DNA of 64,000 bases from Polydactylus sextarius (GCA_016801845.1 CM028931.1:10786087-10850086), one strand, 5' to 3'. Shown: positions 46,896 to 59,499, numbered from the stretch's first letter. Numbers and translations are program-made. The notes: generated from the letters alone by a model not told the origin.

Positions 46896-47633
46896 TCCAT
46901 AAAGAAACAATCTCCTCCAAACTCGTGTTTCTTTCTTCAGAGTTGACAAAGTTTTCTTCACAGTCTTTTCACCGCCATGATAATTATAATAACGTGTTGC
47001 TAATGAACCAAGCGATAAAGCATTTCCTTGTTTGCTAGAAGTTGATTTTATTCTCAGCAGAATTAATTTATCTGTCGTAACTTTGAGGCATCCAGCCGCG
47101 CTCGTGACACGATGAAAATGTCAGCTGCTGATATTTTTCAGTTATGTAACCGTTGTTTGGAGCACAACTTGAACTTTTATCACACACTCAGATTTAGAAG
47201 TCAAAGTCTCGCCTTCTCCTTCGTTTTTTCCCACGATGCCGCTGGTTCCTCGTCAGCTGACGGGAGCGGTAAATGCGCGATTAGCTGCTTCGTCCGATCG
47301 ATTGTGGACGCCGATGGAAGCGTTTGGTTTTTATGTGTGACTGATGCATCTGAGCCGAGAGAAGTTAATCTGTTCACACAGAATCTGTTACATAAAGACC
47401 AAGAGACCAAGTCAGAGGTTACGATGACTCAGGTTGTTTTTTAACAAAACATGATTTGTCAGTTATTTTCATGATCAAATGAAAAGCAGCTCTGCTGATC
47501 TCGAATTCCTGTTTTCACACTGATTTTATTCTGAAAGTCCCGACTGGATGTTTTGATTCATATCTGTTGTTCAGTTCACGTGGAGTCTGAACGTTTTGGA
47601 CCAAAAAGTTGATTTGTCTCAAACCCAGTTCAC

Positions 47634-48612
47634 ACCATCGATCAGTGAGTCTCAGTCTCTGTTGTGATCGTTGGCGACTTGTGTTCCCATGATGTGGAGT
47701 CTCAACAACTGGTCTGAGACCTGTAGTGTTCACACTACAAGACTTGTCAGTGATTGACTCCCGATCACACCGTGACGTCACCAAACTCTACGTCTGGTCA
47801 CGTGAACTAGACAGGATGTAGCCGCTGCTTCTCACCGTGATTTACAGCCGTTTATTGTTGACGAGCACCGGTGAAGACGCTGCCTCCGACACAGACTAAA
47901 CCCCCGCGTTCGGGTTCGGCTCCTCTGACGTGGAGACGCCAACGAGACGACGATCTGGACGACGACTCTGACGCACTGACGGTACCGAGGACGCTGCAGA
48001 GAAAACAGGAAGTAGAGACGTTTAGATGTGAAAACACATGAAAACAATCCTCTTACTCATTGATCAGATCCTCCAGGATTTAATGACGTTACAATCACAA
48101 CTATTAACACTAATTCAACCAATCATTGTGGATATTCCTGAGGTCTTTGACTGGTGACTACCTATAGCAGCTACAGTCAAGGAGACTGGACTTACACATT
48201 AAAATAATCTTATGATGGAAACTGATACTAAAACAGTCAAAAAGTGTTAAAACATCAGACTTTTAACTGTGGTTAACTTTGCTAACACTTAGCTAACATT
48301 TAGCATTGCTAACTCTTAGCATTGCTAACATTTAGCATCGCTAACATTTAGCATCACTAGCTCTTCAAACGTCAGACTTTTAAACGTGGTTGTGAGTGAA
48401 TCAGTGAGACGGCAGCAGCATTTATCTCACATCCCTCCTCTGATTGGCCGTCGCTCTTTGTCAGTCTCTTCAGACTCCTCCAGTTTTCTAACATGACAGA
48501 TCCAGTCCCGGTCTCAGACCAGGTCCCGACGGCCTCTGATGGAGTCATTAGGGCTGGAGGACCAAGTCCACCAGACACCAGGACTAGAGATCACTGGTGA
48601 AGTCGACTAGAG
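47634..48612. mobile_element. unclassified dispersed repeat, copy 2
   Basis: Matches 33196-34070 from ACCATCGATCAGTGAG to the GTCGACTA end. About 48230-48480 replaces the corresponding interior of copy 1 and contains a short array of the 16-bp TAGCATNNCTAACACT unit (about 48275-48362). It sits in jag2 intron 2. Confidence 0.6.
48275..48362. repeat. 16-bp minisatellite, array 3 (short)
   Basis: About five units of TTAGCATTGCTAACA type, nested inside the dispersed repeat copy 2. Confidence 0.8.
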
Positions 48613-49157
48613 TCACTAGACTCGGGTCTCGATCTGTTTGATTCATTCGATCGTTTTAATCTCAGGGCGATGGTTCAAATCCTTAACATTCTTGTGTTTT
48701 AAGTAGAAAAATTCACATCTACATAATGTACCAGTGGTCTTCTGTCTGTCGGTGTGTGTGTGTGTTAAGTCGAGGCAGCACTAATGAAACACGTGTGTTC
48801 AGCGCCGAGGTGATTAAAACACGTTATCACACACAGGGAGCAGCTTAATGTCCCACTTGACTTCCAGTAGTCGTTCACGGAGCTAATGGAGCTCAGCTGG
48901 ACCTCAGTGAGAGACGGAGGGAAAGAGGAGGATGGGAAATAAATAAAAACAAAACACAAAGAAAAAAGACAGAGCCGCCATTGTTCCCGTGTTTGTTTAC
49001 GCGGTAATAACTTATCTGTGTCTTTGTTTATCTTGTCCATCTTGTCCAAAAAAAACCCTGACTTATTCATCATTTCTGGTTCCAGTTTTTTTTTGCGATC
49101 ATACCTACATTTTTTTTTTTTCCTCATACCAGTTTGAAGTGTGACGGGATTTGTGCT

Positions 49158-49202
49158 TCTTCTTCATTCTTCTTCTTTTTCTTCTTCTTCTTCTTCTTCT
49201 CT
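49158..49202. repeat. (CTT)n tract
   Basis: Pyrimidine trinucleotide repeat, interrupted once. Confidence 0.85.
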
Positions 49203-49776
49203 GGTGTTTATCTCAGCACATGAAGTAGCAGCTGGAAACGGAGCCGTTTCTTCTTTTCTACCAACAAATAAATCAAAGTAAAGTAGCTCTCTCTCCCCGT
49301 CTCTGGAAGCCTCTGGAATAAACACACATGAATCCACCCTGACTCATCGCTCTGCAGAAGAAACGCTGAAGAAACCAAACCGGGTGATTGTGACGTTTAC
49401 GAATATTCGGTTCGTTTCTCAGTATGTCGCTGCAGCCTGATGTAACCGTCCTCTCTAGAGGGAGTTGGGTGAAGGTTCAGCAGAGTTTCTCAACACGTTT
49501 GTCGCTTAGATTAAATTACAAAACTCCCGAAACGCTGTCACACACTTTATGAAGACGTAACGTGAAGAAGCTGCACCGCTGTGGTTTGTTTAGCGCCGTC
49601 CTGGGTTCAGGTGTGTCTGACGCAGGAGTCGGTCGTCGGTCTGGTGAATATCACTTTCCCAACAACGCTGTGGAAACGAGGGCTGCTTTAACGTCTTTGT
49701 CACTGCACCTTTCACGGGAGAACAATGTGTTTAGACGTCGGCTTTTGTGCCCAGATATCGATGTTATCGAGCTGAG

Positions 49777-49818
49777 AGCAGCAGCAGCAGCAGCAGCAGC
49801 AGGAGGAGGAGGAGGAGG
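49777..49818. repeat. (CAG)n-(GAG)n compound microsatellite
   Basis: About eight CAG/AGC units followed by about five GAG units. It resembles the compound (CTG)n-(GAG)n at 27.75 kb. Confidence 0.9.
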
Positions 49819-50214
49819 GTGAAGGGCAGATGGAAACAGAGGAAAACGAAGATAAAAGGGTGCAGGGAAGGTCGGCCGCTTCAGGAGAAATGTTGACACG
49901 TTGGGAGCGTTTATGTGAGGACGCTCGTGCTGATTCAGGTGTTTGAGTTTACGGCTGAATCCAGGAAGATTGAATGAGAAACACAGTTACACAGAATCAC
50001 TGATTCAGCAGCTCTGAGGGAACAACGTGGTTCAGACCCTGGTTTCTTTCACCTCTTTAGACATCAGTGAGTCATCAATGAGTCATCAATGAGTCGTCAA
50101 TAAGTCATCAATAACTCATTAATAACTCAACAATAATTTTACAGATGAAACAGTCTCAGCAGGAAAGTCTCACTGTTTGAACTCTGAACTCTTCAGAGAC
50201 ATTATTTCAATTTA

Positions 50215-50490
50215 GATGGATCAATAGATAGATAGATAGATAAATAGATTGATAGATAGATACATTGGTTGATAGATTGATAGATAGATAGATGGATGGA
50301 TGGATAGATAGATAGATCAATAGATAGGTTGATAGGTGGATCGATCGATAGATAGATGGATAAACAGATTGATAGATAGATATATGTAGCAATAGATGGA
50401 TCAATTGCTCGATAGATAGATTGTTAGATAGATGGATGGATAGATGGATCAGTTAATCAATAGATAGATCAATAGATAGATACTTTATCG
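50215..50490. repeat. (GATA)n / (GGAT)n degenerate tetranucleotide array
   Basis: Some 65 tetramer units of GATA with GGAT, GATT and GATC variants; intronic in jag2. Confidence 0.93.
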
Positions 50491-51119
50491 CTCCATCACT
50501 GACATCACTGTAGATTAATCATGTCTTGATAAAATGTTACATTTTCTAAATACCAGACAAATTGTATCTGAGGCATCAAATGTCAGAAAATAGATGAAAA
50601 CTTTAGGAATTTCCCCCAAACTGATCTGATCTGTCAACTGATCCTGCTCCGACAGGCGTCGCATTGACACCGATATGAAAATATAACAGATCATATCAGT
50701 TTAAGGTTTTTGTCTGTAAAAAAAAAACAAAAAAAAAAACTTCCCTGAAACCAAGATACGGTTGGAGAATCTAGAATGTGAAAAATCCGACGTATTAAAT
50801 GACTGGTGGTGATAAATGACTCATCATTTAGATTCATTTTCACCTCATCTTTTAGATTTCAGACGTGTGGTTAGAGATTCTTTGTCTTTTTCTTTTTTTT
50901 CCTCCTCCGTGACTCAGCTGTGGACTTTTACGGTCATGGCTGCTCTCGCTTCGTCTCTCTCTCTCTCTCCTCCCTGCTCTTTTCTTCCACTTCACACTGT
51001 TTACAGCTCGTTATCGAATCGGTAGCTTCTGCCAAACATTTGAACCGGTGGCGTATAAATCACAGTTTGTCAGAGTAGAGTGGGATTTTACTGAAGCTCA
51101 AGACTTTAAAACCAGTGAA

Positions 51120-52128
51120 ACCAGTAAAACTGATCATATTTGGTCCAATCTGGTGTCTAAATTTACATTAATGTTCATATTTGACATAATTAGCTAATTG
51201 CTAACGTTTGCGTTTTTTGTCTCAGCATAACACGATGCTAATGTTAGCAACATTGCGTCTCAATTCGCAAAATTAGCATCAAAATTAGATCGCATCGATA
51301 CTTAAAGTGACAGACACGTACGCTAGCAGCTGCTGAACACGTGAATACGAAGCCGCTAAAGTTCGTAAAGTCCAATTTTTATTCATCTACGCCAGCCTAC
51401 ACGATGCTTACACATGATGCTAACTGTCTCAGGAGATTTCCCCTCACTGGCTAGCTCTAGCTAAGCTAACATCATTCAGATAGGGTCTCTCAATTCGGAT
51501 ACTTCTATTAGCATCAAAATTAGCATCAAATTAGATCGTATCGATACTTAAAGTGACATCATCGCCTGCCAGTTGACAGACACGTACGCTAGCAGCTGCT
51601 GAACACGTGTTATGAGTCTATGCTAGCCTGCGTGATGCTAACTGTCTTGCGAGATCTCGCAAAACTTCTAGCGAGATCTGTTCTGACTTAGCATCACGTT
51701 GGCTAGCTCTAGCTAACATCACTCAGGTAGTGTGTCTCAATTCGGATACTTCTGTTAGCATCAAACTAGATCGTGTCGATCATCGCCTCTAGTTGACAGA
51801 CACGCACGCTAGCAGATGCTAAACATGTGAAGAGTTCGTAAAGTCGTGTTTTTGTTCACGTATGCTAGCCCCCGGGATGCTAACTGCCTTGTGAGATTTC
51901 GCAAAGCTTCTCACGAGATCTCTTCTGACCTAGCGTAAGTGTAAGTATGGAATTTTCTCCACCATATCTCCGGCATTACGACACTGTAGCTTTAATGCTA
52001 ATGCTAATATACTATAGTTGTCAGTGATATCACTTAAATTAACATGGTTCCTGAATCTCTGCTGACATGTTAGGATCATTTTATGATTGATTGACATAAA
52101 GATCTTTCATACTGCTCTTTTAAAGTTG
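51120..52128 (+). mobile_element. non-autonomous DNA element, TTAAAGGAGCAGT family, copy 3
   Basis: Shares with the 29-kb copy CATATTTGGTCCAATCT, ACGATGCTAA(T/C)GTTAGC, CTTAAAGTGACATCATCGC and the right end GATTGACATAAAGATC, then ACTGCTCTTTTAA. An internal segment of roughly 250 bp (CTCAATTCGGATACTTCTG to GAACACGTG) is repeated about three times, so this copy carries an internal duplication. Confidence 0.6.
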
Positions 52129-52349
52129 GTTGGTTTGTTTTCTGGAGCCAGATTCTCGTCATCGTCGTCAAACGTCGTCGTCGTACGTGTTGACTTATTT
52201 GTGGCTTCGGTTTGATGAAGAACGAGCAGAAACCGTGAAGACGCGTTCACCACTTTTTCTGCGCCGGATGAAGCGAAACGAATGAAAGACTTAAATCACA
52301 GAATTCCTCGGCGTAAACCCGGAGCGTCGGAAAATAGATTTTTCACGCG

Positions 52350-52380
<31 letters not shown>

Positions 52381-53439
52381 GGAAAAGAAAAGTGAATTGG
52401 GTCATTTCACCCCTTTTTTTTTTCTGCAGCTCAGTATAAAGACCTGATTAGATTAGCTTTGATTAGATTTTCAGTCTGAACGAGGCCCCTTAGAGGGAAG
52501 AGCTGCTGCTGCTGCTGGTGGAGGAGGTGGAGGTGGTGGAGCTGGTGGAGGTGGGCTTGTTCTGTTAATAACGTGCTAAATTAACCATCCCAGCTCCGCT
52601 CTGCCGGGAGCGACATGTTTTATTCATGTCAATAGACTTAACAGGTGTGACGTGACAGGTGTTGCTGCTGCTTTTTTGATTTTTTTTCCTTCTTCCTCTG
52701 ATCACAACTCCAGAATAGTTGTTAATTGGGTCTCAGACTCCCTCTTCTTTTTAACCATTAACAATCCTGCTGCTGTGAGTTTTCTTCTTCTTCTTCTGTT
52801 TGTTTTTTTAAAAACGAAAACGTTCAAAGATGTGATTTGTCGGCCGTGACCCCCCCGGTGGCCCGACCGCGCTATTTCTACCAAACCCAACCTTCTTGTT
52901 TTGCTTCGTTTCTTCTTGACGTTTGTTAAAACTCTTAACGTTTGGGTTTTTAATCACCATCATTGGTCGCCGTGGTTACGGTATCGTTGATGGCGTTGAC
53001 AAGATGGCGGCGCCCTTATTCAGGATATTTTTGGGTTTTTTTTAGAGTTTGTAATAGATCAAAAAAAGTTTGCGTCGTCGGTCAGCGTCTGACGACTAAA
53101 ACATCTGTCGGGTTTTTATTTTTACTGCGTTAATTTTATTATTTACGATATTTCTCCGTCTGTTTTTACCGAGTTGTTTTCTTGTGGCTTTTTAATTCGC
53201 CACATCAGTCGCTGGAAAAAAAAAAAAAGATGTGTTTGCCAGTCAACCAACAGGAGGATTTATTCAAAAACGAATCAACATCAGCGACGGTCACCGTGGA
53301 GACGGAGACGGAAACAACGACGCTGAAAAGTGACGTCATCTACCGAAAACTCTCGGGAGGAGAAAGTGACTGAGGGATAAATCACGTCGGAGTAGAAAAA
53401 TATCAATTCACAGTGTGTGGAGCGGTGTATCCTCAGAGG

Positions 53440-53441
<2 letters not shown>

Positions 53442-53485
<44 letters not shown>
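53442..53485. repeat. (GT)22 microsatellite
   Basis: Uninterrupted. Partner of the CA tract 190 bp downstream. Confidence 0.95.
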
Positions 53486-53486
<1 letters not shown>

Positions 53487-53672
53487 GCCGCCGGCTGTTC
53501 CTGCCACCACCATCTTCGCCGCTGCTGTAATTTATTCATTGAACAGGTGAAGGCGGTGACGATCGCGCCAGTTTCTCTTCGACTAATGAAAACTCAAATC
53601 CCTCTGACTCCTGTAAATTGGTTCGGAGGTGTCAAGTGTCTCCCAACACACACACACACATCCCCACCACTG

Positions 53673-53673
<1 letters not shown>

Positions 53674-53728
<55 letters not shown>
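53674..53728. repeat. (CA)27 microsatellite
   Basis: Uninterrupted; the complement of the GT tract at 53442-53485 on the same strand. Confidence 0.95.
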
Positions 53729-53731
<3 letters not shown>

Positions 53732-53769
53732 TAAAGGGGAACTCCGGCACATTTGAACCTATATTTTCA

Positions 53770-54122
53770 TTGTAAATGTATGAGAATAAAAGTTGGAATA
53801 TTTCAAGAATAGTCATAATATTTCCAAACTAAAAGTCGTTATATTTATAAAATAAAAGCTAGAATATTTCAAGAATAAAAGTAATAAATTTACCATAATA
53901 AAAGTCATAATATTTCCAAAATAAAAGTCGTAATATTTAAAAGGTAAAAGGTGTAATATTTCAAGAGTAAACGTTGAGATATTTCAAGTATACAAGTTGT
54001 AATATTTCCAGAATAAAAGACGTAATATTTAAAAAATAAAAGTGGTAATATGTATGGGAATAAGACATAATCCCTCCAGAATAAAAGTTGTAAATTTACA
54101 AAAATAAAAATCGTAATTTCAC
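53770..54122 (-). repeat. ACGACTTTTATTCTCGTAAA minisatellite, array 4 (inverted)
   Basis: About 15 units of GAATAAAAGTCGTAATATTT type, same orientation as array 3. Confidence 0.85.
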
Positions 54123-54520
54123 CCGTTAAAGAAATAGTCTTCTCCAAAACTTGTCTTTCTTTCTTCAGAATAGATAAAGTTTTCTTCTCAGTCTTTTCAA
54201 CGTCCTGCTACTTATAATAATATAATAATGTGATGTTTACTGAACTAAAAGATGTAGAAGTATTTACTAGTTTGTGAAACTTAACAAGACGCTTCACGTT
54301 CTTAGAAATATTACAACTTTTTCCCCCAACGAGGCTCTAATACCCCATCGTACCGAGCAGCGCTTACACAACCGTTCAGTGTGTGTGTGTGTGAGTGTGT
54401 GTGTGTGTTTGCCATCCACTCCCTGAGAGAGTGTGTTAGGACGAGTTACACCAGAGTCGACCACAGCTGAGCTGTTACATCACCAGGACGGGAGATGAGA
54501 CGAGGTCACGGCTCCACAGC

Positions 54521-54549
54521 TTCTTCTTCTTCTTCTTCTTCTTCTTCTA
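54521..54549. repeat. (TTC)n microsatellite
   Basis: About nine TTC units. Confidence 0.9.
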
Positions 54550-55317
54550 GACGAGGCGATTTAACGACCACGTCGTTCCAGCTTTTAGGAAAGAAAAACT
54601 CATTTTACACCCAATTAACATCAGTCAGCTCTGACTTTAGTCTGAATCATCGGTGGCTTTTATGATCAGGAATTTATGGACGAATTACGTCAAGAAGTTA
54701 ACAACAAAGCAAAAGCTTTCACTTTTTAATTCTCTAAAATCAACAACTGCCTGGGAAAAAAAATCCCGAACATCCTTAATCGTCTTTACTGGAAAATCAG
54801 TGACAAGTCAGGACACTTCTCCTCTTTAATGTCAAGTGAATGTGAGGAAGCTACGTCTTTGATCCAGACACTAATTAAACTAACTCAGCAGCACTAACGA
54901 CGACACGGATCTTAACGAGGTGGTTGTGGTCTCTGACGGCGAACGCCGGGCGGTGATTTATGAGCTGGGAAGAAACAGACATTATCATAATCAATCTTCT
55001 TCCTTTTGTAATCAATTTTAAATGTCACTGGTTCCCAGAGACACGACTCGTGTTGTGTGTTAACGTGCAGCTTGTGGGTCCTCGAAGGACACGAGGGATC
55101 AAAGTGTCAAACTCCTGCTGTCTGCAGAGACACGAGCTCTAGGTTCAGTGTGTGAACCTTTCAAACGATCACTCGCTGACTTGAACGTGAAACAAATGGA
55201 ATTTATTTAACGTAAAACAGAGAACGTATAAAATAATAAATACAAATAAATAAAATCACTGATGTAGTCACTTCTAGTCTCTTGAAAACAAGTAAACTAC
55301 TAAAAAAAACAAATAGC

Positions 55318-55908
55318 TATAACTAACACTTAGCACCTCTAACATTTAGCATCGCTAACACTTAGCATCTTAACACCTAGCAAATCTAAAACTTAGCATG
55401 TTAACGCTTAGCATCTCTAAGACTTAATATTGCTATAATTTAGCATCTTAAAACTTAGCATCTCTAAGGCTTAACATTGCTAACACTTAGTACTTCTAAT
55501 GTTTAGCATCGCTAACACTTAGCATCTTAACACCTAGCAAATCTAAAACTTAGCATGTTAACGCTTAGCGTCTCTAAGGGTTAACATTGCTAACACTTAG
55601 CACCTCTAACGTTTAGCTCACTAACACTTAGCATCTTAGCATCTCTAAGGCTTAATGAAATTAAATAAATTAACAATTTGTACCTCTAATGTTTAACACT
55701 GCTAACACTTAGCATCTTAACGCTTTGCATCTCTGAGGCTTAATGTTGTAACACTTAGTACTTCTAACATTTAGCATCTTAACGCTTAGCATCTCTAACA
55801 CTTAGCATCTTAACGCTTAGCATCTCTAACATTTAGCATCTTAACACTTAGCATCTCTAAACACTTAGCATCTTAACGCTTAGCATCTCTAACATTTAGC
55901 GTGGCGCT
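55318..55908. repeat. 16-bp minisatellite, array 4
   Basis: About 35 units on TTAGCATCTCTAACAC, mixed with shorter TTAGCATCTTAACGC units. Same orientation as arrays 1 and 2. Its flanks also resemble those of arrays 1-2 (TTGTCCACAGTTTGTACTAA versus TTGTCCAAAGTTTGTACTAA at 19.25 kb), so the arrays were copied together with unique flank. Confidence 0.92.
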
Positions 55909-57044
55909 TGTCCACAGTTTGTACTAAACACTTGAAACGTGAGTTCAATCTTCTAAAATAGCCAAAATTTCACAAAATGGAAAATGGCAAAACACCAATA
56001 ATCGTTTTGTTTCGATTACTTATCGCTGTTGTCGTCATCAAAACACCGTTGAACACATTCGAACCTGTATTCTACTGTTTTTATTTTTCAGCTCTAATAA
56101 TCAGCATCTGATTCTTGTTACGTCGACACCTTCAGGCTCATGAAAAGTTCAGTTTCGGTCCAACTTCACATGTCATAATAAAAGAAGCTGGCAGAGCGTT
56201 TGCATAAAATATTCAAATCATCAATAATCGATGATGCCGTCACTTAAGTTTGTAGTTGATAAACTTTATTTGCAACAGTCTAAAGCGATGCGTTAAGGGA
56301 CTCGTTACGCCTGTTCCCAAACCAAATGTAATGTAATGCTAATTCAACTCATTTGAATAAACGTCTCCAAATGTGTCGTGTGAACGTTAAAACAACCGTG
56401 ACCAACTTGTAACAACACGTTGCTTCAGATTTCTGTCTTTCCACACGCTGTGAAGCCCCCACCTCCTCCGCAGCAGAAATTAGAGGGTTATAAAATTAAC
56501 TTTAAAGCACTTCAGCCGTGTACCTTTGTTGTTTCATGTTTCCGTCTCTAATCTCCCCCAGCGCCCACCGTGTTACCTCCCCTGTAATCTTCCCTTCGCA
56601 GCCCTCGAGTCGCTCTGAGTCACGCTCGGGTCATGGGAACTCGCAGCTGCTCGCCCGGCCCCATGCCGCCGACAGACAGCGAGCTCCATCTTGGTTTGTT
56701 TGCTGATGCCCCGTGGAAAAAAAAAAGAGAACAGAACGGCTCTGCACCTGAAACAATCCAGAGTTTTGAGTTTGTTGGTGTGTGATGTGTCCGAGAGCGT
56801 CTTGACTCAGAGGAGAAAGTAGGACACAGTGTGAAGACGGTCCACACGGTATCCACATAACGCTGCGTCACAGCTCTGAATGTTTTATAATAACTAATAT
56901 TATCATGCACTCTAGCTAAAGATGGTGAAGTGTCCTGCTGGTTTATATTGTGCACATGGTGAGTGTGAGTAAAGAAGAGTGTAAATTAAGACAAAACAAA
57001 GGTTAATTGTTCTGTTTGACGTTGATGCACAGAGGGAATCAGAT

Positions 57045-57765
57045 GGCTCTGTTAGCTAGCTTAGCTACACTAGCTAATTTAGCTAATATAGCTATGAAAA
57101 ATGTTGCCATATCAGCTAATCAGCTTGCTGAGTAGCTAAAGTTGCTAGCTACTTCAGCTAACTTGGCTATGTTAACTAACTTGACTAACTTTGCTGTATC
57201 AGCAAGCTTCTTTACATTAGCTTAGCTACAACAGCTAATTTGTGTCAAAAAACCTTGCCGCTTTAGCTAATCAGCTCAGTGAAAAAGGCTTAGCTACACT
57301 AGCTATCTTAGCTATGTAAGACGTTATGTAAACGTTGTTATTTAGCTAATTAGCTCAGTTAAGACGGAATGGGTTACTAGCTACTTCAGCTGTCTTGGCC
57401 ATGTTAGCTAACTTAGCTAACTTGGCTGTGTGGAAACTTCTTTATATCAGCTTAGCTAAAGTAGCTATCTTGGCTATGTTAGAAAACGTTGCTACTTTAG
57501 CTAACCAGCTTGGTGAAAACGGATCGAGTTGTTCACTACTTCAGCTAACTTGGTTATGCAAGCTAACGTCTTTACATTAGCTAACATAGCTACGTTAGCT
57601 AATTTGGCTTCATTAGCTATCTTGGCTCCGTTAGAAAACTTTGCTATGTTTGCTAACTTTGCTACGTTACCTAAATTTGGGAAGCTAATTTGGCTACATT
57701 AGCTAACTTGGCTTTGCCAACTTTGACAATTTAGTCACTTAAGCTAACTCAGATACATTACCACG
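57045..57765. repeat. GCTAACTTGGCTATGTTA minisatellite, array 1
   Basis: About 35-40 imperfect units of 18-20 bp built from TTAGCTAACTTGGCTA. Similar arrays at 58.66 and 60.08 kb flank jag2 exon 3 on both sides. Confidence 0.88.
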
Positions 57766-57805
57766 TAAAGTTCCTTTGAACAAGTTGTGGCAGCGGTGCC
57801 AGGGG

Positions 57806-57870
57806 GACCTGACCTGACCTGACCTGACCTGACCTGACCTGATATGACCTGATATGACCTGACATGACCC
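57806..57870. repeat. (GACCT)n array with DR4-spaced TGACCT words
   Basis: Seven GACCT pentamers, then three TGACCT/TGACCC words separated by GATA or GACA (57835-57870). This spacing is a direct repeat with a 4-bp gap of the nuclear-receptor half-site. It lies 429 bp before jag2 exon 3. Confidence 0.8.
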
Positions 57871-58298
57871 TTGTGGATCCAGAAGCAAAAAATAATGAAT
57901 GATAAAAAAAAGAAAACTGTATTTCATGTTTTGAAGTCGATAAACCCGGTTGTCATAACACGGATCAGGTGAATGTTTTGTTTTTTGGACTGAACAGTAG
58001 GCTCCACTTGTTAACTAGCCTTCGGGTAAATGGAAGCTAATCAGTGACAGCAGTGTGTCAACGCCGCTTATTTTCCCACCGTTTATTCACCTTTTATGCC
58101 AAATGTGTGTGTGAATGTGTGCGTGTCTGTTTATGAGTGACGGTGACTCGTATCTGAGTTTCTGTGTAAACTCCACATCATGTATCGTGTGCAAGGCTGC
58201 ATCTTGAAGTGGGCGTATCTGAGTTTCAGTAGGAGTGTGTGTGTTTCTCTATATTAGTGTGCACTATGATAACCTCACCCCCCGTTTCTCTTTTTCAG

Positions 58299-58356
58299 AG
58301 AGCGTACACCGTGATAGTGGAGGCGTGGGACAGGGACAACGGCACACACGGCAATG
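58299..58356 (+). CDS. jag2: Jagged-2, exon 3 (C2-like domain, continued; gene runs off the window)
   Basis: 58 nt, with acceptor TTTTTCAG and a GTAAGA donor at 58357, entering in phase 0 and leaving one base of the next codon. It encodes residues 132-150, RAYTVIVEAWDRDNGTHGN. This matches the RS(Y/F)TL(L/I)VEAWD segment of Jagged proteins, whose third exon is similarly short. N145-G-T147 is an N-glycosylation sequon at a position where Jagged proteins carry one. Exon 4 (end of this domain and start of DSL) was not found up to 64000, so the visible protein is 150 residues of an expected length over 1,000. Confidence 0.92.
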
Positions 58357-58654
58357 GTAAGACTCCGTTTTAAACACGTGATTACAGAATAACCTCCACC
58401 TGCTCTGAAATGTGGATTTGTTCATTTGTGTCTCTGATTGGTTGTTTTTAATCTCGAGAGAAGCGTTGAACTGCAGGTTAATTATACGTCTCGCCTGAGT
58501 CGTGTTTTACGAATTCGTCAGCATTCGGCGCTCCACGTTACATCGGTGTCGACCAATCACACGGAGCCGAGGCATCGTGTCCGATGTGTCAGAGTTCGTC
58601 TCAAAGAACAGCAGAACTTCAGCGATTTGGGATATTTTAGCTCAGGGAAAACAG

Positions 58655-58920
58655 ATGGAGGTGCTAGCTACTTCACCTAACTTGGCTATGTTAGCTAACT
58701 TCGCAACAGTAGCTTATTTGCTACATTAGCTTACTTGGCTGTCAACAAACTTCTTCTTCTAACTTAGCTACATTAGCCAACTCTGCGACCATAGCTAACT
58801 TGGCCATGTTTGAAAACTTTGCTATGTTAGCTAACTTTGCTACAGTAGCTAATTTGCTACATTAGCTAACTTGGCCATGTAAACTCTGCTACGTTAGCTA
58901 GCGTTGGCTAGCGACAGACA
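58655..58920. repeat. GCTAACTTGGCTATGTTA minisatellite, array 2
   Basis: About 13 units, beginning 300 bp after exon 3. Confidence 0.85.
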
Positions 58921-59499
58921 TTTCCAAGTATCATGTTTGGGATATTTACTCTAAATTCTTGGGGAACTGTGAATCTTTGAGTTGTTGAATCCTGTCGATC
59001 CATTTATCTGCTGTCTGCTCTTAAGTATGACAGATGATTTTCTTTCCGTACGTTCGACTTCAGCCCGACCGTTTGTTTTCTTCTATTAAACATCTGCATC
59101 CTGTTTATTTGCCATCTCGACCCGAGTCCCGTTTCGTCTTTGTTCTCCGACGCTGTCGGGAGGAAGAAGGGTTAATTGGAGGATGTAATCGATGTGATAA
59201 AACAACGTCGGACTCACTCTACGCGCTGAGTTGATTTAGGAGTCTGGATCGTTTTCAGCAGCTTCTGGTTTCTGCATCTCTTTTGTTTTTGTCGACGAAA
59301 TAGAAAAACAGATCTGTAATAATAAAACTTTTACGGCCGTTTCTTAACTCTCTTAACTTTCACTCTGTGTTTGAACACAGATCTAAATGGATTCAGATGC
59401 ATCTTTTGGTCGTTATGATGCTACGTTTGAACTGGTTGGTTGATCCACACGTAGCCGCCGTTGTCACCTTTTCTCACCATCGCCGTCTCCAGCTCTTTG

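Larger units (their letters stand above)
42637..58298 (+). other. jag2: jag2 intron 2 (15.7 kb)
   Basis: Defined by the GTAAGT donor at 42637 and the TTTTTCAG acceptor ending at 58298. No other gene is supported inside it on either strand. It contains minisatellites, a dispersed repeat copy, a transposon relic and microsatellites, listed separately. The first 700 bp after exon 2 are relatively unique and include an RBPJ-type word at 43191-43198. Other unlisted parts (43250-44700, 45300-46380, 48620-50200, 52130-53440, 54130-55310, 55910-57040) show no gene. Confidence 0.9.
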
